Positions 29,501-37,200 of a DNA stretch of 64,000 nucleotides are shown one piece after another; position 1 is the first letter of the stretch, and every line of letters begins with the position of its first letter. Made by a program: the position numbers and the translations under genes. A model generated the notes under the pieces. That model did no database searches and was not told the DNA's origin. It was given only the letters and a program-made list of their open reading frames with translations. The DNA is from Orientallactaga sibirica (lineage: Eukaryota; Chordata; Mammalia; Rodentia; Dipodidae): positions 518,501-582,500 of the forward strand of contig JAEOAD010001365.1 of the NCBI GenBank assembly GCA_036365145.1. Direction: 5' to 3'.

Positions 29501-29638
29501 AGAGTGGGCATGCCAGGGCATTCAACCACTGCAAACGAACTCCAGATGCATGTGCTACCTTGTGCATCTGGCTTACATGGGTCGTGGGGAATCAAACCTG
29601 GGTCCTTTGGCTTTGCAGGCTAGTGCCTTAACTACTAA

Positions 29639-29686
<48 letters not shown>

Positions 29687-32600
29687 GTTTTTCGAGGTAG
29701 GGTCTCACTGTAGCTCAGGCTGACCTAGAATAATTCACTGTGTGAATCTCAGGGTGGTCTCAAACTCATGGCACTGCTCCTACCTCTGCCTCCAGAGTGC
29801 TGGGATTAAAGGCATGTGCCACCATGCCTAGTTGTTGTTTTTTTTTTTGTATTTTTTGAGGTAGGGTCTCACACTAGCCCAGGCTGACCTGGAATTCATT
29901 ATGTATCACTATGTAGTCTCAGGGTGACCTCAAATTCACAGCAATCCTCCTACCTCTGCCTCTGGAGTGCTGGGATTAAAAGCATGTGCCACAATGTTTG
30001 GCTTTTTACTTTAAAATAAAATTGGGGCTGGAGAGATGGCTTAGCAGTTAAGGCGTTTGCAGGCAAAGCCAAAGGATCCCGGTTTGATTCTCCAGGACCC
30101 ATGTAAGCCAGGTGCACAAGGGAGCACATGCGTCTGGAGTTCATTTGCAGTGGTTGGAGACCCTGGTGTACCCATTCTCTCTCTCTTTCTGCCTCTTTCT
30201 CTCTCAAATAAATAAATCATATATATATTGTTTTGTTTTTTTTTTCGAGGTAGGGTCTCACTCCGGCCCAGGCTAACCTGGAATTCACTATGTAGTCTCA
30301 GGGTGGCCTCGAACTCACAGCGATCCTCCTACCTCTGCCTCTTGAGTGCTGGGATTAAAGGCATGCATCACCACACCTGGCATAAAATATATTTTTTTAA
30401 AAAGAAGTTTAGCCGGGCGTGGTGGCGCACGCCTTTAATCCCAGCACTTGGGAGGCAGAGGTAGGAGGATCACAGTGAGTTCGAGGCCACCCTGAGACTA
30501 CAGAGTGAATTCCAGGTCAGCCTGAGCCGGAGTGAGACCCCTACCTCGAAAAAAAAAAAAGTTTAAAAAAAATTGTGGGGGGCCGGGCATGGTGACGCAC
30601 GCCTTTAATCCCAGCACTCAGGAGGCAGAGGTAGGATGAGAGATGGCTTGGCGGTTAAGACATCTGCCAAAGATTCCTGGTTCGACTCTCTAGGACCCAC
30701 ATAAGCCAAATGTAAAAGGAGGCACATGCATCTGGAGTTTGTTTGCAGTGGCTGGAGGCCCTGCTGTGCCCATTCTCTCTCTCTCTCTCTGCCTCTTTCC
30801 CTCTCTCTCAAATAAATAACTAAGTAAAATATATTTAATTTTTTTTGTTGTTTTTTTTTGGTAGGGTCTTGGTCTAGACCCAGCTGACCTGGAATTCACT
30901 ATTAGTTTCAGAGTGGCCTCAAACTCTCAGCAATCCTCTTACCTCTGCCTCCTGAGTGCTGGGAAAGGGGTGCACCACTATGCCCAGCTTTTTAAAAATA
31001 TTTTATTCATTTATTTGAGAGAGAAAGAGAGAGAGAGTGAATGAGCACACCAGGGACTCTAGTCATTGCAAATGAAGTCCAGATGCATACACCACCATGT
31101 GCTTCTGGCTTACATGGGTACAAGGGAATTGAACCTGGGTCTTTTGGTTTTGCAGGCAAGTGTCTTAACTGCTGAGCCATCTCTCCAGCCTGGCTTTTTA
31201 CTTTTTAAAATTGTTATTATTTGCAAGTAGTGGTAGGAGAGACACAGAGAGAAAGGGAGAATGGAGGCTCCAGGACCTATTGCCACTACAAATGAACTCC
31301 AGATGTATGCACCACTTTATGCATTCAAACCTGGGCCATCAGGCTTGCAATCAAGTGCCTCAACACTAAGCCATCTCTCTAATCCCTTAATATAAATATA
31401 TATATATATATATATTTTTTTTTTTTCCGAGGTAGGGTCTCACTCTGGTCCAGGCTGACCTGGAATTAACTCTGTATTCTCAGGGTGGCCTCGAACTCTC
31501 GGCAATCCTCCTACCTCTGCCTCCTGAGTGCTGGGATTAAAGGCATGTGCTACCACGCCCGGCTATTTTTTTTACTTGAGAAAGAAAGAGAGAGGGGAGA
31601 AAAAGGCAGACACACAGAAAGAATGGGCACATCAGGGTCTCCTGCCACTACAAACCTACTCCAGTAGCGTGTACCACCTTGTACATCTGGATTTAGGTGA
31701 GTACTGGGGAACTGAACCTGGGCTGTCAGGCTTTTCAAGCAAACACCTTTAACCTCTGAGCCATCTCTCCAGCCCATTTTTGTTGTTTTTTTAATTTAAT
31801 TTAAATTTTTATTTATTTATTTGAGTGCAACAGACAACAGAGAAATAAGCAGAGAAAGAGAAAGAATGGGCACACCAGGGCCTCCAGCCACTGCAAATGA
31901 ACTCCAGATGCATGTGCCACCTTGTGCATCTGGCTTACATGGGTACTGGAGAATTGAGCCTTGAACCAGGGTCCTTAGGCTTCACAAGCAAGTGCTTAAC
32001 TGCTAAGCCATCTCTCCAGCCCGTTTTTTGTTTTTTGAGACAGGGTCTCATGTAGCTCAGGCTGGCCTTGAATCAGAGTTAGCTGGTTACTATTTTTTCC
32101 TTTTTAAAATTAATTTATGAGAGAGAGAGAGAGAGAGAGCATGGGCATGTCAGGGCCTCTAGCCACTGCAAACAAACTCTAGACGCATGTGCCACCTTGT
32201 GCAGCTGGCTTACATGGGTACTGGGGAATAAAAACTGGGTCCTTAGGCTTCACAGGCAAGTGCCTTAACCACTAAGCCATCCCTCCAGCCCATGATTACT
32301 ATTTTTCAATGAAAAAAAGTTGGGGACTGGAAGGATGGCTTAGCGGTTAAGGCACTTACCTGCAAAGCCAAAAGACCCAGGCTCAGAGGTAAAACATTTG
32401 CCTAGAATACAAGAAGCCCTGGGTTTAATTCCCAGTACCACAAAAGGGGGAAAAAAAAAAAAGGAACAGAATTAAGATTTGAAGCTAGGTGGTCTGGCAA
32501 CAGAATCTTCCTTCATGCTCCCTGCTGGGGACTGTGTCTTTGAGTTTCCATTCACCACATGGCTTACTTCAATAGGGTCTGACACCCAGCTACCTACCAG

Positions 32601-33390
32601 AGCCACCAGCCCACCATCTGCCCGGCATCACTCACCTCCACGAGATTGTAGCGCTCAAAGTAGGTATCTGTCATCAGGATGGCCTTCTCATTGGTCAAGC
32701 CACCAAGAATGAGCACAGGTGAATGGTTTACAGTGTACCACAGGGGTTTCGAGAATGTATCCTCAAAGTACTCGTACTTCAGATTAAAGAGCTGCCAGGC
32801 AAGGAGCAGAAGGACCACTCAGCACTCTCCCATCTGCTCATCATCTCAGTCAAAGCCAAAGTCCTCACCCTAACCACAAAGACACTCAGTTTGTTGTCAC
32901 CTCCCTGGCCTTTCTGCCACTCCCTTCACAGTTTGGAAAAGCTCTCCTGCTTCTTAGACATACCAGGCACACCCTACCTCAAGACCTTTGCATCCATTAC
33001 TTCTCTCTCTCTCTTTTTCTTCCAAGGTAGGGTCTCACTCTAGCCCAGGCTGACCTGGAATTCACTATTAGTCCCAGGCTGGCCTCTAACTCACAGTGAT
33101 CCTCTTACCTCTGCTTCCCAAGTGCTGGGATTAAAGGTGTGCGCCATCACACCCAGGTACAGAATGAACAGGCAGGCCAGGGCCTCTAGCTTTACATGGG
33201 TACTGGGAAATTGAACTTGGGTTGTTAGACTTTTAAGGCAAGCACCCTAACCACTGAGACACCTTTCCAGCCCCATTTGTACATTCTTTGGAGGAAGTGG
33301 TTTGAGCTAGGGTCTTACTCTAGCCCAATCTGACCTAGAATTAGTCTCAGGCTGTCCTCGAATTCACAGCCATCCTCCTACCTCTGTTTT

Positions 33391-33433
<43 letters not shown>

Positions 33434-35974
33434 TTTTATGTTTTTCAAGGTAAACCTGGAATTCACTATGTAGACTCAGGGTGGCCTCAAACTCATGGCA
33501 ATCCTCCTACCTCTGCCTCCTGAGTGCTGGGATTAAAGGCGTGTGCCACCACACCCAGCAATTTGTACATTCTTAAAGATTGTAGGGAACCTTAGAGTTT
33601 TACCCTCTTTAAAATGAGTATGAGCCTGTGGTGGCGCACGCCTTTAATCCCAGCATTCAGGAGGCAAAGGTAGGAGGATCGCCATGAGTTCAAGGCCACC
33701 TTGAGATTACATAGTGAATTCCAGGTCAGCCTGGGCTAGAGATCCTACCTCGAAAAACCAAAACAAAAAAAAGGGGGAGGGTAGCTGGAGAGATGGTTTA
33801 GCTTTTAAGCCTGTGAAGCCTAAGGACCCCGGTTTGAGGCTCGATTCCCCAGTACCTACATCAGATGCACATGGTGGCGCATGCCTCTGGAGTTCATTTG
33901 CATGGCTGGAGGCCCTGGCATGCCCATTCTCTCTCTCTTTCCCTTTCTGTCTCTAATAATAAATAAAATTTAAAAAAAATACCAGCACTCAGGAGGCAGA
34001 GGTAGGAGGATCGCCATGAGTTCAAGGACATGTAGTAAATTCAAGGACTATGTAGTAAATTCTAGGTCAGCCTGGGCTAGAATGAGACCCTAAAAAAAAA
34101 AAAAAAAAAAGCCAGGCATGGTGGTGCATGCCTTTAATCCCAGAACTCTGGAGGCAGATAGGAGGATCGCCATGAGTTCAAGGCCACCCTGAGACTACAT
34201 AATGAATTCCAGGTCAGAGTTAGAGTGAGACCCTACCTCGAAAAACCAAAAAATAAAAATAAAAAAATAAAAGATAGGTGAGAGTATTTGCCTAGGAATC
34301 ATCAGGCCCAGGTTCAATCCCTAGCACTGAAAAAATGAAAATAGTGTATATGGGAATACATGGGGCTGGACATGAAGCAAAGTGTTCTACAAATGGGACC
34401 TATGATCCTTTAGGGAGGCCAAGATCTAAGTATACCACACCTATTTCCTGTCCCATGACTCTCACCTCATATCCCACAGTGAAATGGATTGCATTGTCCT
34501 CTCTCTTCTGGAAACCGTTGATATTCATATAGAACCTGTGAACAGGTGGACAGCATGTCCCAGTAAGGGATCTGGTTTTGGAAGGCAGCTATGCTTACCA
34601 ATATACTACCAACACAGACAGGATCTGGTTTGGGGACTTCTCACAGCACCTCTCCCAACCCTTCCCTTTAACCACCACTAGTTCCTTTGGGGCTGGCATT
34701 CCTATGACTCTGCCCTGGCCTGGGTACCAGAAAAAGCACCTTCTGCGGGGAATGAAGGGCCCCAAGCCATTGCTGCTGATGTCCACACGCATGACCACGC
34801 TGCCGTTTTTGATGGGCATGGGCGTGTACCAGCTCATGTTGCATACTTCCTCTGCCAAGCACGGCCCTGCAGGTGGAGTGGGTGCAAAGCACTGGTGACT
34901 ACCAGGTTCCCTCCAGTTCTTCGAGCACACTGAGATCACCCACACTACCCCACTCCCAGCCATGGAGCCCACCTTTGCTACGGAATGGGGCAGCCTCCAT
35001 CTGAATCTGCAGCTTCTCCATCTTCCAGAGGTAGAAGTTGACTGGGTACTGGAAGGTGACCAGCACCAAGGGCTTCAGCCCCATCAGGTGGCCCTTTCGA
35101 ACCAGGTCCTCAGAAGCCTGAGGGTGAGAGGGCCACACAGACAAATTAAGACAGTGCGGGGTCCTCCTTCCTGGAAGACTGCATAGCAGTGGCCTGTCCT
35201 GGTGTGGTGGGTGGAAATAGCAAGCTCTCCACCTTGAGACAATCAGGAGAACATGGCTGGGGAGCCAGGCATAGTGGCATATGCATTTAATCCTAGCACT
35301 CAGGAGGCAGGGCCAGGAGGATTGATGCAAGTTTGAGTCTAGCCTGTCTATATAATGAGTTCCAGGTTAATCAGGAGAGAAAGAAAAAAGCTAGCCACCC
35401 AGAAAGAAAGCTAGCACTGAGGTAGAGGCAAAGGGATCAAAAGTTCAAGGTCATCCTTAGCTACATAGCAAGTTCAAGGCCAGCCTGAAGCTATGAGGGA
35501 GGGAGGGAGGGAGTAAAGGAAAACACAAAACAAAGAACAGTAGTAGGAAGGCAGTACTTCTGTTCCTTGTAGTTTATCAATAAACTTTATTTATTTTTTT
35601 TTGCCTTTTTTTATTTCTGTATTTTTTTTTTTACAAGGTAGGATTCTCGCTTTAGCCCAGGCTGACCTGGAACTTACTCAGTCCCAGGTTGGCCTCAAAC
35701 TCACTGGATCCTCTTATCTCTGCCTCCCAGATTGATGGGATTAAAGGTGAGAGCCACCACATCCTGCAATAACTTCTCTCAAAATTGAAAAGTAAAAAGA
35801 GGTGGGGCTGGAGAGATGGATTAGTGGTTAAGGTGCTTGCCTGTGAAGCCTAAGGACCCAGGTTCAATTCCCCAATACTCAGGTAAGCCAGATGCACAAG
35901 GTGACACATTCATCTGGAGTTCATTTGCAATGGCTTGAGGCTCTCTCTCTCTCTTTCTCTATCTGCCTCTCTCT

Positions 35975-36023
<49 letters not shown>

Positions 36024-37109
36024 ATGTAAAAAGGCAGCCGGAAGCCAGGCAGGTGGCGCACACCTTTAATCCCAGCATTCAGGAGGTGAGGTAGGAGGAT
36101 TGCCTAGAGTTCAAGGCCTCCCTGAGACTACATAGTGAATTCCAGCAGGTGGGCATGGTAGTGCAGGTCTTTAATCCCAGCGCTCCAGAGACAGAGGTAG
36201 GAGGGATCGCTGTGAGTTTGAGGCCAGCCTGGAACTACATAGTGAGTGCCAGGTCATCCCGGGCTAGAGTGAGACCTTACCTCAAAAAAAAAAAAAACTT
36301 AGCCGGGCGTGGTGGCGCATGCCTTTAATCCCAGCACTCGGGAGGCAGAGGTAGGAGGATCACCATGAGTTCGAGGCCACCCTGAGACTACATAGTGAAT
36401 TCCAGGTCAGCCTGGACTAGAGTGAGACCCTACCTCGAAAAACAAAAAACAAACAAACAAAAAAACTTTTGTGCTATTTTATGGAGGATAAATTATAAAT
36501 CAAGGAATGGTGATAAGGCATAGCAGCTAACAAGCTTTCTTGCAAAGCCAAAGGACCTAGGTTCAATTCCCCCAGGACCCACATGAGCCAGATGCACAAG
36601 GTGGTACATGCATGTGGAGTTTGCCCATTCTCTCCCTCTCTCTCTCAAATAAATAAATTAAATTAAATAAACATAAAACCTGTTGTTGGGCTGGAGAGAT
36701 GGCTTAGCGGCTAAGGCGCCTGCCTGCTAAGCCTAAGAACGCTGGTTCCAATGTCCAGCGGTTCCAATCTCCAGGTCCCACGTTTAGCCAGATGCAGTGA
36801 CGCAAGGGCGCAATGCCGCACTTGCCCACAAGGGGGCGCACTCATCTGGATTTCATTCACAGCAGCTGAGACTGCTGGCACGCCCATTTGTCTCCCTCTC
36901 CCTCTCTGTCTATCTCTCTCTCTCTCTCCAAAAATAAATAAAAAATATAATTTTTTAAAAACCTGTTGTTTCAGCTGGGCCCAGTGGTGCACGCCTTTAA
37001 TCCCAGCACTTGGGAGGCTAGGGTAGGAGGGTCATTGAGAGTTGGAGGCCAACCTGAGACCACAGTGAATTCTAGGTCAGCCTGGACTAGAGTAAGACCT
37101 TATCTCAAA

Positions 37110-37200
<91 letters not shown>

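Noticed and set aside
29325..29723. 132-codon plus frame with poly-Phe
   Set aside because: Reads through a tRNA-derived SINE, a 44-T tract and a B1 in antisense; repeat-derived, like most short frames in the window.
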